Assembly: GCA_000381565.1 (NCBI GenBank)
Contig: KB906725.1
Span: forward strand, 3,110,377 to 3,174,376
Reading direction: 5' to 3'
DNA from: Oxalobacteraceae bacterium AB_14
Lineage (GTDB): Bacteria > Pseudomonadota > Gammaproteobacteria > Burkholderiales > Burkholderiaceae_D
Length of the DNA stretch: 64,000 nucleotides
A program made the position numbers and the translations under genes. The notes under the pieces are model-generated. The model saw only the letters and a program-made list of their open reading frames with translations, did no database searches and was not told the origin of the DNA. Every line of letters starts with the position of its first letter. Within the stretch, counting starts at the first letter, position 1. Positions 25,091-33,105 of the stretch are shown here, piece after piece.

Positions 25091-25366
25091 TCAGCCGCCG
25101 CAGCAACCGCCGCAGCAACCGCCGGCCTTGGCGGCGGTGGCGGCCGGCGCCAAGGCCGGCTGTGCGCTGGCGGGATAGCCGGCCAGCGACAGCGTGTGCA
25201 TCAGCCGGTGCGGCGAGACGCGCGTTGCGTCGATGCGCGCGCGGGCCACGCGGTCGCGCAACGAGACGCGCACATCGCTGACGCCGTCGATTTCGGCCAG
25301 CAGCTGGGCGATGGCGTCGGCACAGGCTTCGCCGTCCATGCCGTCGATGAGAAGTTCTGTTTGCAT
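25091..25366 (-). CDS. Degenerate HMA-like protein with Cys-Gly tail
   Basis: This 91-residue protein looks like a heavy-metal-associated (CopZ/MerP-like) ferredoxin fold: a strand, GMDGEACADAIAQLLAEIDGV, then DVRVSLRDRVARARID. The usual GMxCxxC copper motif is altered to GMDGEAC, leaving one Cys. In compensation the C-terminus ends GGCCGGCCGG, four cysteines that could bind copper. It is divergent from nnrS and shares its control region. I infer metal handling for NnrS or NirK. The ATG has TAAGGAAATGC upstream. Confidence 0.6.
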   Translation of the reverse strand: MQTELLIDGMDGEACADAIAQLLAEIDGVSDVRVSLRDRVARARIDATRVSPHRLMHTLSLAGYPASAQPALAPAATAAKAGGCCGGCCGG

Positions 25367-25455
25367 AGCATTTCCTTAGATGTTGAACCCGAATCAAAAC
25401 CACAGCGACAGCCTAAGCCAAAGCACGCCAACTGGCGAAGGCGATCTGGATTTTC

Positions 25456-25469
25456 TTGATCCAGGTTAT
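25456..25469 (+). promoter_or_regulatory. Crp/Fnr-type box upstream of nnrS (TTGAT-CCAG-GTTAT)
   Basis: TTGATCCAGGTTAT lies about 82 bp before nnrS and 97 bp before the divergent HMA-like gene. The left half is canonical; the right half is GTTAT, the same deviation as at nirK and norB. Confidence 0.55.
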
Positions 25470-25543
25470 GCGAAACGGGCGCCGGGCTTCACGCCGCGCC
25501 ATGCCGCGCCGACAATGGTGCGTACTCTTACAGGATGTAGATC

Positions 25544-26749
25544 ATGAGCTTGCTTCACATTGAAGAACCCGCCGGCACGAGGTCCGCGTGGGACAGCAGC
25601 CACCCCTTGTGGGCACTGGGTTTCCGGCCCTTCTATCTGGCGGCGGCGGTGTTTGCCGCGCTGGCGATACCGCTGTGGATGGCGCGCTACCTGGGCTGGT
25701 GGAGCGCCGATGCCGCATCCTGGCTGCATGTGGGCTTCAACTGGCATATGCACGAGATGGTGTTCGGCATGGCGGCGGCGGTGGTGGTCGGCTTCCTCTA
25801 CACCGCCGCCTTCGCCTGGACCGGCGCGTGGACGCCGGTGCGCGGCAAGCTGGCGGCGCTGGTGGCCTTGTGGCTGATGGGCCGGCTGGCGATGCTGGCG
25901 GCGCCGCCGCTGGTGGGCGCCGCGATCGACTGGCTGTTCCTGCCGGCCGCGGCCTGGCCGTTGTGGCGGGTGCTGAGCAAGTCCGGCAACAAACGCAACT
26001 ACTTCCTGGTGGGCCTGCTCGCGCTGATGGCGGTGGCCAACGGCGTGTTCCACGCCATCGCGCTGGGCTGGTTGACCACCACGCCGATTGCGCCGGCGCA
26101 GGCGGCGATCCTGGTCATCGTGCTGATGGAGTCGGCCATCGGCACCCGCATCATTCCCATGTTCACCCGCAACGGCGCGCCGGGCAGCACGCCGCTGGTC
26201 CAGCCCAGGCTCGACCGCTGGTCGCTGGGCCTGATCGCCGGCTTCGCGCTGGCCTGGGTGGCCGTCGTACCGGCCTGGCTGATCACGCCGCTGGGCGTGG
26301 CGGCGGCGGCGCTGGTGCTGCTGCGCCTGTGGCGCTGGCAGGCGCTGCGCACCGGCAGCTATCCGCTGCTGTGGATCATGCACTTGTCGTATGCGTGGAT
26401 CGCCGCCGGCCTGCTGTTGCTGGTGCTGTCGCGCTGGCAGATGGTCAGCGCCAGCGCCGGCTTCCACGCGCTGACGGTGGGCTCGATGGCGGGCCTGATC
26501 CTGGGCATGATGACGCGCACCACGCTGGGCCACACCGGCCGGCCGCTGCGCGCGGGCAAGATGGAGACGGCGATGTTCGGCCTGATCCAGCTGAGCGCCC
26601 TGAGCCGTGTGCTGTCGGCGCTCGGATGGGACTACGGCCCGGCGTTGCTGGCGCTCAGCGCGCTGTGCTGGACCGGCGCGTTTTGCCTGTATGTGGGCGT
26701 GTATGCGCCTTACCTGGCCAAGCGCCGCCTGGACGGCAAGCCGGGCTGA
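25544..26749 (+). CDS. nnrS: NnrS family haem-copper membrane protein
   Basis: This 401-residue protein with about 12 membrane helices has the NnrS layout: LWALGFRPFYLAAA near the N-terminus, GFNWHMHEMVFG at about residue 64-75, and further helices with SAIGTRIIPMFTRNG and MTRTTLGHTGRPL. In studied bacteria NnrS contains haem and copper and protects cells against NO stress. It is often regulated by NO-sensing factors. The box at 25456 and the nearby nar and nir genes agree with that role. It ends against a convergent SDR gene in a perfect hairpin. Confidence 0.94.
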   Translation: MSLLHIEEPAGTRSAWDSSHPLWALGFRPFYLAAAVFAALAIPLWMARYLGWWSADAASWLHVGFNWHMHEMVFGMAAAVVVGFLYTAAFAWTGAWTPVRGKLAALVALWLMGRLAMLAAPPLVGAAIDWLFLPAAAWPLWRVLSKSGNKRNYFLVGLLALMAVANGVFHAIALGWLTTTPIAPAQAAILVIVLMESAIGTRIIPMFTRNGAPGSTPLVQPRLDRWSLGLIAGFALAWVAVVPAWLITPLGVAAAALVLLRLWRWQALRTGSYPLLWIMHLSYAWIAAGLLLLVLSRWQMVSASAGFHALTVGSMAGLILGMMTRTTLGHTGRPLRAGKMETAMFGLIQLSALSRVLSALGWDYGPALLALSALCWTGAFCLYVGVYAPYLAKRRLDGKPG

Positions 26750-26762
26750 TCGTCAGCCCGGC
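26740..26762. terminator. Hairpin across convergent stop codons of nnrS and SDR gene
   Basis: GCCGGGCTGA-TCG-TCAGCCCGGC is a perfect 10-bp stem with a 3-nt loop that contains both stop codons. It may end transcription from both sides, but no T-run follows, so factor-independent termination is unproven. Confidence 0.5.
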
Positions 26763-27496
26763 ATGCACAGGGCGACGGCGTCCGCCCCCGCCGCCTGGCG
26801 TGGCGGGCAGGCCGGATCGGTGGCCGCGCGCCACACCGCTTGCGCCACATCGTCCGCCTCGGTGATGGCGGACGACTGCGCCCAGCCGGCGAACACCTGC
26901 TGCGCCAACGCGGCGTAGGCCTCCGGGATGGCGCCCTGCATGCGCGCTTGGGCATTCTCGCCGAAGCGGGTCGAGGGCGCCCGTCCCGGCAGCACCAGAT
27001 GCGTGCGCACGTTGAACTGCTGCAGTTCCAGCGCCAGCGATGCGGTGAAGGCGTTGACCGCCGCCTTGCTGGCCGTGTACACGGACAGCAGCGGCAGCGG
27101 CAACAAGGTCACGCTCGACGTCACGTTGACGATGACGCCGGCCTGGCGCCGCCGGAATTGCGGCAGCACCGCCTGGCACATGGCGATGGTGCCCAGGGTG
27201 TTGGTGGCGAACACCTCGCGGGCGCTGGCCATCGCCGTGCCTTCCAGCGCGCCCAGCACGCCGATGCCGGCGTTGTTGACCAACACGTCGACCGGACCGG
27301 CCGCCTCGATGGCCCGGCCTATGCTGTCCGCATCGGTGACGTCCAGGGCCAGCACACGCAGCCGGGCCGAAGGCGGCAGCAAGTCCGCGCGCGGGGTGCG
27401 CATGGTGGCGACGACGTTCCAGTCGCGCGCCAGGAAGTAGCGGGCGCTTGCAAGGCCGAAGCCGGATGAGCATCCGGTGATCAGTACGGTTTTCAT
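26753..27496 (-). CDS. Short-chain dehydrogenase/reductase
   Basis: This 247-residue classical SDR has the cofactor motif TGCSSGFG (residues 7-14), NNAG, the catalytic Ser region NVTSSV and YTASK. It should use NAD(P)H on an unknown carbonyl or alcohol. It is divergent from an AraC-family regulator gene that starts 99 bp away, which suggests that the regulator controls it. It does not seem related to nitrogen metabolism and marks the right edge of the denitrification block. Confidence 0.9.
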   Translation of the reverse strand: MKTVLITGCSSGFGLASARYFLARDWNVVATMRTPRADLLPPSARLRVLALDVTDADSIGRAIEAAGPVDVLVNNAGIGVLGALEGTAMASAREVFATNTLGTIAMCQAVLPQFRRRQAGVIVNVTSSVTLLPLPLLSVYTASKAAVNAFTASLALELQQFNVRTHLVLPGRAPSTRFGENAQARMQGAIPEAYAALAQQVFAGWAQSSAITEADDVAQAVWRAATDPACPPRQAAGADAVALCMPG

Positions 27497-27595
27497 GGGA
27501 ACTCCTGTAGGTGGTGGGCAGTGGTGGCACTATAGCCAGCCGTCGCCGGACTCGCTACAATCAAAAGTCCATGTTTCATTCGTAGGAGTCCAGAA

Positions 27596-28498
27596 ATGAT
27601 CGATCCATTGGCGGAGGTGGTCACGCTGCTCCAGCCGCGCGCCCGCTACTCGAAAGTGGTCAGCGGGGCCGGGGCCTGGCGTATCCGTCGCGCCGAAGCC
27701 GGGCAGCCCTTCTATTGCGTGGTGCTCGACGGCGGCTGCCGCCTCGCGCTGGACGGCCAGCCGGAAATTCAGCTGGAGCAGGGCGACTTCGTGTTGATTC
27801 CTGCGGCGCATGATTTCTGCATGGCGAGCATGGAGCCGACCAGCGCCGGCAGCGCCGATAGCGAACCGGTGGCGCTGCCGCATGGCGGGTTCCGCCTGGG
27901 CGTCCAGGACGTGCCGCCGGAGGTGTTGCTGCTGGTGGGCCACTGCGCTTTCGGTTCGCCGGACGCGGCGCTGCTGGTCTCGCTGCTGCCGCAGCTGCTG
28001 CATGTGCGCGGCGAGCGGCGGCTGTCGACCATCGTGCAACTGGCGGGGGAGGAGTCGCGCGCGCAGCGGCCGGGCCGGGACGTCATCCTGGCGCATCTGA
28101 TGGAGGTGCTGCTGATCGAGGCGCTGCGTTCAACGGCCGTGACGGCCGCGTCGCCGGGCCTGTTGCGCGGCCTGGCCGACGAACGCCTGGCGCCGGCGAT
28201 CCGGCACATGCACGAGAGCATGACCTCGCCCTGGACGGTCGCGCAGCTGGCCAAGGCGGCGGCGCTTTCGCGCTCGGCGTTCTTCGAGCGCTTCAGCCGC
28301 GCGGTGGGCGTGGCGCCGATGGAGTACCTGCTGCGCTGGCGCATGGCCAGCGCCAAACACTTGCTGCGGCAGGAAGCGGCGGGCGTGGCGGAAGTGGCGC
28401 GGCGCGTCGGCTACGGTTCGGCCAGCGCCTTCAGCGTGGCGTTCACGCGCCATGTCGGCGTGGCGCCGGCGCGTTATGCGCGACAGCTCGCGGACTAG
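27596..28498 (+). CDS. AraC-family transcriptional regulator with cupin domain
   Basis: This 300-residue protein has an N-terminal cupin-type ligand domain (about residues 20-180: GCRLALDGQPEIQLEQGDFVLIP). The C-terminal AraC double helix-turn-helix is at about 200-297 (WTVAQLAKAAALSRSAFFERFSRAVG, VARRVGYGSASAFSVAFTRHVG). Regulators of this AraC_binding_1 type commonly control a neighbouring oxidoreductase in divergent orientation, here the SDR gene. AGGAG precedes the ATG. Confidence 0.92.
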   Translation: MIDPLAEVVTLLQPRARYSKVVSGAGAWRIRRAEAGQPFYCVVLDGGCRLALDGQPEIQLEQGDFVLIPAAHDFCMASMEPTSAGSADSEPVALPHGGFRLGVQDVPPEVLLLVGHCAFGSPDAALLVSLLPQLLHVRGERRLSTIVQLAGEESRAQRPGRDVILAHLMEVLLIEALRSTAVTAASPGLLRGLADERLAPAIRHMHESMTSPWTVAQLAKAAALSRSAFFERFSRAVGVAPMEYLLRWRMASAKHLLRQEAAGVAEVARRVGYGSASAFSVAFTRHVGVAPARYARQLAD

Positions 28499-28512
28499 CG
28501 GCGCCGTCCGGG

Positions 28513-28950
28513 TCAGCGGAACACCAGCACCGGCATGGTCGCATGGGCCAGCACCCGCTGCGTCTGGCTGCCGAGCAGCAGCCGTTGCAGGCCGCCGTGT
28601 CCGTGCGTGGCCATGAAGATCAGGTCGCACTTGTATAGCTGCGCCATGTCGACGATCTCGTCGGACGGGCTGAACGAGGTGCTCACATGGGTGGTGCAGG
28701 GCACGCCCTTGGCCGCCGCCGCCGCGGCGATCTCCTGCACGCGCGCGTGCGCCAGCGCCTGCATGGCATCGGCATACAGCTGGACATCGATCACCGCGCC
28801 GAACTCCACATAGGGCGAGTAGGGATAGGGTTCGGCGACCGACATGGCGACCAGGCTGGCGCCGAGGGTGCGCGCCAGCTCGATGGCGGCGACGGCCGCC
28901 GCCTTGGACATTTCCGAGCCGTCGCTGGGCAATAAGATGGTCTTGAACAT
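28513..28950 (-). CDS. Universal stress protein (UspA family)
   Basis: This 145-residue single-domain Usp begins MFKTILLPSDGSEMSKAA. It ends with the ATP-binding signature GHGGLQRLLLGSQTQRVLAH (G-2X-G-9X-G-S). ATP-binding Usps help survival under oxygen or energy limitation. The start at 28950 is the family N-terminus; an ATG 24 bp upstream adds a basic stretch. A perfect FNR box (29022-29035) lies about 78 bp upstream, so low oxygen should induce it. Confidence 0.93.
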   Translation of the reverse strand: MFKTILLPSDGSEMSKAAAVAAIELARTLGASLVAMSVAEPYPYSPYVEFGAVIDVQLYADAMQALAHARVQEIAAAAAAKGVPCTTHVSTSFSPSDEIVDMAQLYKCDLIFMATHGHGGLQRLLLGSQTQRVLAHATMPVLVFR

Positions 28951-29021
28951 GGATGCTTTCCGCCGCGAGGGCATGGTGGTGGGCTACAGCAACACTATGG
29001 CCAGCGGCCGGGGAAAAATCC

Positions 29022-29035
29022 TTGATTCAGATCAA
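29022..29035 (-). promoter_or_regulatory. Perfect FNR box (TTGAT-TCAG-ATCAA) upstream of usp
   Basis: Both half-sites match the FNR/Anr consensus exactly. It lies 72 bp before the usp ATG at 28950 and could also affect the divergent gene at 29143. Confidence 0.75.
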
Positions 29036-29065
29036 AAACCTCCCCGCGAACAATTGTTGGCTTTT

Positions 29066-29079
29066 TTGATTTGGGTCAG
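29066..29079 (+). promoter_or_regulatory. FNR-like box (TTGAT-TTGG-GTCAG) upstream of the 29143 gene
   Basis: One half is perfect and the other differs from RTCAA by one base. The centre is about 70 bp before the ATG at 29143, which places it properly for activation of the secreted protein and nitroreductase pair. Confidence 0.55.
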
Positions 29080-29142
29080 ATGCCGCTAGTGCTTTTATGG
29101 GCCCGGACCATTATTGTTGTTGCATGATAAGGAGGAATCACC

Positions 29143-29550
29143 ATGAACAACGTGAGAAGTTGGCTACTGATACTGGCGCTGGGCTGCCAGGCCGGCGCGA
29201 TGGCGGGCGACCTGGCCCAGCGCACGCCGCAAGGCCTCGATTACCTGAGCGGCGGCGTGGGCGAGGACGAGCGGCAGGCCATGCTGGCGGCCCGCGACGA
29301 GTACAACCTGCGGATGACGTTTGCCACCAGGATCAGCGGCGAGTATCTGGCCGACGTCGCGCTGACCGTCTTCGACCGGACCGGCACGCCGGTGGCGACG
29401 GCGACCTCGGACGGCCCCTGGTGCTATCTGAAACTGGACCCCGGCAGCTATCGGGTCGTGGCCACGATGCATGGCAAGGCATTGCAGCAGACGGTGGTGA
29501 TCAAGCCGAATGGCGCGCGTGAGTTGTATTTTTACTGGGACCCGCAATGA
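29143..29550 (+). CDS. Exported protein with carboxypeptidase-regulatory-like fold
   Basis: This 135-residue protein has a signal peptide (residues 1-21, cleavage after AMA). Its C-terminal half resembles a small beta-sandwich of the carboxypeptidase-regulatory type: ADVALTVFDRTGTPVATATSDGPWCYLKLDPGSYRVVATMHGKALQQTVVIKPNG. No catalytic residues are apparent. It overlaps the following nitroreductase gene by 4 bp (ATGA) and has AAGGAGGAATCACC before its start, so it should be well expressed under the FNR-like box upstream. Function is unknown; it may bind a periplasmic ligand. Confidence 0.7.
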   Translation: MNNVRSWLLILALGCQAGAMAGDLAQRTPQGLDYLSGGVGEDERQAMLAARDEYNLRMTFATRISGEYLADVALTVFDRTGTPVATATSDGPWCYLKLDPGSYRVVATMHGKALQQTVVIKPNGARELYFYWDPQ

Positions 29551-30188
29551 GCGCCGCCAGCCACGGCGGGCTGCCGGTACTGCAATTGATCGCGCCCGAG
29601 GCGCTGGCGCTGGACGCCGAATTTCCACCGTTGAGCATGGCCCTGTTCAAGGTGCTGCTGCGGCGCCAATCGAGCCGCGCGTTCGGCGCCGATGAACTGC
29701 CGCTGTACGCGCTGTCGCGCCTGTTGTGGGCGGCGTTCGGCATCAACCGGCCGGACCTCGGCTTGCGCACCGCGCCATCGGCCAACAACGGCCAGGAGAT
29801 CGACATCTACGTGGCCATGCGCGCCGGGTTGTACCGCTTCGATGCGCTCCAGCTGGCCTTGCTGCCGGTTCTGGCCGAGGACGTCCGCGCCGCCACCGGC
29901 GGCCAGGACTTCGTCGCCGGCGCGCCCATCAACCTGATTTATGTGGCCAGCATCAAGGACGACAGCACGCGCCCGGAAGAAGAGCAGAAATTCTACGCCG
30001 CGCTGGACACCGGCTTCATCAGCCAGAACGTCTACCTGTTCTGCGCCGCCGAGGGCCTGGCCACCGTGGTGCGCGGCTGGGTCGACCGTCCGGCGCTGGC
30101 GTCCGTGATGGGCCTGGCGCCGCACCAGCACGTGGTGGCGGCGCAGACGGTGGGCTATCCGCCGCAGCGGGAACCGGCCCGGCAATGA
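29547..30188 (+). CDS. SagB/ThcOx-type nitroreductase family protein
   Basis: This 213-residue flavin-fold protein begins with a segment typical of SagB-like dehydrogenases (LLRRQSSRAFGADELPLYALSRLLWAAFGINR). It continues with RTAPSANNGQEIDIYVAM, FMN-binding style motifs, and GFISQNVYLFCAAEGLATVVRGWVDR. Such proteins use FMN to oxidise or reduce small molecules; without a neighbouring peptide precursor and cyclodehydratase this is not a peptide-maturation system. It is translationally coupled to the exported protein before it, an uncommon pairing under an anaerobic promoter. Confidence 0.82.
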   Translation: MSAASHGGLPVLQLIAPEALALDAEFPPLSMALFKVLLRRQSSRAFGADELPLYALSRLLWAAFGINRPDLGLRTAPSANNGQEIDIYVAMRAGLYRFDALQLALLPVLAEDVRAATGGQDFVAGAPINLIYVASIKDDSTRPEEEQKFYAALDTGFISQNVYLFCAAEGLATVVRGWVDRPALASVMGLAPHQHVVAAQTVGYPPQREPARQ

Positions 30189-30198
30189 CGCCGGCGCC

Positions 30199-31467
30199 TC
30201 ATTCGGCGCGCTGGGCCGGCGCGGCGCAATCGTTGCCCTCGCATTGCAGGCCGCCGCTGGAATAGCGGTTGCGCGGATTCCACAGCATCCAGCCGCTGGC
30301 CTGGGCCGCCTCCGCGCCGTCGATCTGCGCCTGCATCTCGGCGGCGCCGAACGGCCGCCGGTCGAAGGCGTAGTCGCTGAAGCCCTGCAGCCAGGGCCGG
30401 AAGCGGGCGCCGTCCAGGCCGGTGCGCTGCCTGGCGCGCTGCAGGGAGCGGTACACGATGTCGTAGGGATGCTCGAGCGGATTGCGGAAGTTCGGGATGC
30501 CCCACTTGAAGCCGGACGGATACAGCATGGGACAAATATAGTCGAGCGACTCGGTCAGGCGCTCGAGCTGCTGGCCGATCGCGGTGTCGTCGGTATTCCA
30601 CAGCACGTAGCCGAAGATGTCGGCGGCGACGAACACATTGTAGGGCGCCAGGCGCGCCCGCGCCGCGCCGAGGAAGCCGCTGACGGCCTCGACCCGGCTG
30701 GCCTGGGTGCTGGGCTGGGCGTACTGCGCGCCGGGCGCGTCCGGGAAGCGCACATAGTCGAACTGGATTTCGTCAAAGCCGAGCCGGGCCGCCTCTTCGG
30801 CGATGTCGAGGTTGTACTGCCACACTTCCTGGCGCATGGGGTCGACCCAGGACAGGTCTTCGCCATCGCGCCACAGCTCTCCCTGGCGGTTCTTCAGCGC
30901 CAGGTCGGACCGGGCGTTGGCCAGCGGATCGTCCTTGAACACCACGATCCTGGCGATCAGATAGATGTGCTGCTGGTGCAGCTGCGCGATCAGCGCCGGC
31001 ATGTCCTTGACGGTGCGTACTTTCTGGGCGCCGATGCGCTCGGCCAGCGCGATGGTGCTGGCATAGGGAATCATGCCGCGGTCGCTCTTGACGTCGATCA
31101 CCAGCGCGTTCAACTCGGTCTGCTCGACCAGCTCCAGCGCGGCCTCGCGCAGGGCGTCGCTGCCGATGCCGTAGGCCGACAGGTACAGGGCCTTGGCCTG
31201 GAACGGCGCCAGTTCCAGCCGCAGCGGCGCGCCGTCGCCGGCGTAGGCCAGCTGCCGGCGCGCATAGCCGGGCGCCCGCACCGCCACGCTGGGTCCGGCC
31301 GCCGGCAGGTGGAAGTGGCCGGCCGCGTCCGTTTTCGTGCTGGCGCCGTTGGACGTGACCGTGGCGCCGGCGATGGCGCCGTGGCCTGCCTGGCTGTAGA
31401 CGACGCCGTCGATGGCCAGCGCCGGCGGCGCCAGGACGAGGGTGGTGGCAAGCAGCAGATGACGCAT
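30199..31467 (-). CDS. Putative glycoside hydrolase (DUF4015-like) with N-terminal Ig-like module
   Basis: This 422-residue exported protein has a signal peptide (residues 1-18), a short carboxypeptidase-regulatory-like module (IAGATVTSNGASTKTDAAGHFHLP) and a TIM-barrel type domain. Barrel markers are LVIDVKSDRG, IYLIARIVVFKDDP, LGFDEIQFDYVRFPD and DYICPMLYPSGFKWG. This matches putative glycoside hydrolases of the DUF4015/GHL class. It lies 23 bp after a polysaccharide deacetylase gene on the same strand, so both should act on an exported polysaccharide. The start at 31467 was chosen because the signal peptide begins there. Confidence 0.82.
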   Translation of the reverse strand: MRHLLLATTLVLAPPALAIDGVVYSQAGHGAIAGATVTSNGASTKTDAAGHFHLPAAGPSVAVRAPGYARRQLAYAGDGAPLRLELAPFQAKALYLSAYGIGSDALREAALELVEQTELNALVIDVKSDRGMIPYASTIALAERIGAQKVRTVKDMPALIAQLHQQHIYLIARIVVFKDDPLANARSDLALKNRQGELWRDGEDLSWVDPMRQEVWQYNLDIAEEAARLGFDEIQFDYVRFPDAPGAQYAQPSTQASRVEAVSGFLGAARARLAPYNVFVAADIFGYVLWNTDDTAIGQQLERLTESLDYICPMLYPSGFKWGIPNFRNPLEHPYDIVYRSLQRARQRTGLDGARFRPWLQGFSDYAFDRRPFGAAEMQAQIDGAEAAQASGWMLWNPRNRYSSGGLQCEGNDCAAPAQRAE

Positions 31468-31490
31468 AGGGGGGCGGTTCCAGGTGGTGG

Positions 31491-32291
31491 TCAACGGGGG
31501 GGCGCGTCGGGCGCGCGCGGATGTGATGCCTGTTCCAGCAGGCGCGCATAAGCTGCTTCGGTGCAGGCGTCGCCGATCAGGTAGCGCGGCAGGGCCAGCG
31601 GCGCGTCGGCCGGGGTGGCCGGGTGCGCCGCCAGCGTGAACGCGGCGCGGTAGCCGGCGTCGGCGGCGGCCCGCATCAAGTCCTGGTCGACGATGCCGTA
31701 AGGCCAGGCCAGCAGCGTGACGTCGCCGCCCACCATCTGCTGCAGACGCAGGCGCGAGCCGAGCAGTTGCTGGCGCAGCAGCTTGCGGTAGGCATCCGGC
31801 GCCAGGCGCCGCCGTTCCTGGCGGAAGTCGGGATGCCAGAAAGTGTGGGATTCGATGTCGAACCAGCCGCTGGCCCGCAGCGCCCGCACTTGCTGCCAGG
31901 TGAGGGCATACGCGGCGTTCGAGATCGCCGACGGATAGATGAACAGCGTGACCGGCACCCGGTAGCGCAGCACCAGCGGGCGCAGCTCGCTCCACACCGA
32001 CTGGTGGCCGTCGTCGACCGTGATGACCACCGCGCGAGGCGGCAGCGGGTCGCCGCCGCCGGCCAGGTGCTCGACCAGCCGGCGCAGCGGGATCACGGTA
32101 TAGCCGTGCAGCGCCAGGTAGCGCAGCTGGGCTTCGAAGTGGCTGGTGCGGATGGTCATGCTGTCGGCCGCGGTGGCGCCGAAGCGGTGATAGACCAGCA
32201 CCGGAACGGCGCCCGACTGCGCCTGCGCGGCGGCGTGGGCGAGCAGCGCGCCCAGCGCGGCGGCCGCGCTAAGGCGGTGGCGGATGCGCAT
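31491..32291 (-). CDS. Polysaccharide deacetylase (NodB domain)
   Basis: This 266-residue exported enzyme has a signal peptide (about residues 1-24) and a NodB/CE4 domain. The metal and catalytic motif VITVDDGH and ESHTFWHPD, which provides the zinc His pair, are visible; AWPYG is motif 3. It should remove N-acetyl groups from an amino-sugar polymer. With the following hydrolase it resembles the two halves of PgaB made as separate proteins. The FNR box at 32389 lies about 100 bp upstream of its start, so low oxygen may control the pair. Confidence 0.88.
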   Translation of the reverse strand: MRIRHRLSAAAALGALLAHAAAQAQSGAVPVLVYHRFGATAADSMTIRTSHFEAQLRYLALHGYTVIPLRRLVEHLAGGGDPLPPRAVVITVDDGHQSVWSELRPLVLRYRVPVTLFIYPSAISNAAYALTWQQVRALRASGWFDIESHTFWHPDFRQERRRLAPDAYRKLLRQQLLGSRLRLQQMVGGDVTLLAWPYGIVDQDLMRAAADAGYRAAFTLAAHPATPADAPLALPRYLIGDACTEAAYARLLEQASHPRAPDAPPR

Positions 32292-32388
32292 GATGGCGAG
32301 GCTGCATGGTGGCTCCAGGATGAGCGGGCCAGGTCCGGCCCGTGTGTATCGAATGTAGCGCAGATGTTATGGCGGCACAGGCGGGTGC

Positions 32389-32402
32389 TTGATCCAGGTC
32401 AA
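32389..32402. promoter_or_regulatory. FNR box TTGAT-CCAG-GTCAA
   Basis: Both half-sites match TTGAY-N4-RTCAA. It lies 98 bp upstream of the deacetylase start and may also serve hsp20. Confidence 0.7.
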
Positions 32403-32469
32403 AATCATACGCAATTACGGCGCCCATGCGGCGGCGCTGCGGCAGGCGATGCTTATTTTTTGGACCACT

Positions 32470-32483
32470 TTGACTTGCATCAA
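32470..32483 (+). promoter_or_regulatory. FNR box TTGAC-TTGC-ATCAA upstream of hsp20
   Basis: A full consensus-type site lies 114 bp before the hsp20 ATG. Together with the box at 32389 it suggests strong anaerobic induction of hsp20. Confidence 0.7.
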
Positions 32484-32597
32484 AAATGCGTACAGACGCC
32501 GCCCCGCTTCGTTGCTACAGTGATCCTCGAACCAAGGGCGCGATCGCCGGCGCGCCGTCATTCAATGCACCGGCTTGTTCAACTGGAGAACATTAAA

Positions 32598-33047
32598 ATG
32601 GCTAATCATCTGATGCAGTTCGATCCCTTTGGCGACCTGGCGCGGCTGGAACCGCTGCGCGGGGTCGAGGATTTCTTCCGCGACTTCCGCTTCAAGAACA
32701 TGCTGCGCGATATGGACGCCAAGCCGCCGATCAAGCTCGACGTCACCGAGAGCGAGCTCGCCTACAACATCAAGGCCGAGCTGCCCGGCATGAAGAAGGA
32801 AGACATCAAGGTCGACGTCGACGGCAACCGCGTCACGATCTCGGGCGAGACCAGGCGCGAAAGCGAGCAGAAGGAAGGCAACACGGTGGTGCGCAGCGAG
32901 CGCTACGTCGGCCAGCTGTACCGCAGCTTCACGCTGGAGCAGGACGTCGACGACGCCAAGGCCGAAGCCAAATACCAGGACGGCGTGCTGGAGCTGTCGC
33001 TGCCCAAGAAGCCGAACCACGGCGCAAAAAAACTGGTGGTCAACTAG
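32598..33047 (+). CDS. Small heat shock protein, Hsp20/alpha-crystallin family
   Basis: This 149-residue ATP-independent chaperone has an alpha-crystallin domain at about residues 45-140 (KLDVTESELAYNIKAELPGMKKEDIKVDVDGNRVTISGE). The closing motif is YQDGVLELSLPKK. It holds unfolding proteins during stress. The start at 32598 follows GGAG; a longer upstream extension in the same frame is the antisense of the deacetylase gene and was rejected. It is placed with usp genes and FNR boxes, like the DosR-regulated hspX of mycobacteria, which suggests a dormancy function. Confidence 0.95.
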   Translation: MANHLMQFDPFGDLARLEPLRGVEDFFRDFRFKNMLRDMDAKPPIKLDVTESELAYNIKAELPGMKKEDIKVDVDGNRVTISGETRRESEQKEGNTVVRSERYVGQLYRSFTLEQDVDDAKAEAKYQDGVLELSLPKKPNHGAKKLVVN

Positions 33048-33105
33048 CCGTCGCGCGGCGCCGCGCACCGGCGCGGCCCGCGGCCGGCAGCACAAGGAAA
33101 ATATC

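Larger units (their letters stand above)
32292..32597. other. Divergent control region, deacetylase / hsp20
   Basis: No gene is seen here. The region holds two near-perfect FNR boxes at 32389-32402 and 32470-32483 and is more AT-rich than its surroundings. It separates the deacetylase/hydrolase pair from hsp20. Confidence 0.6.
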
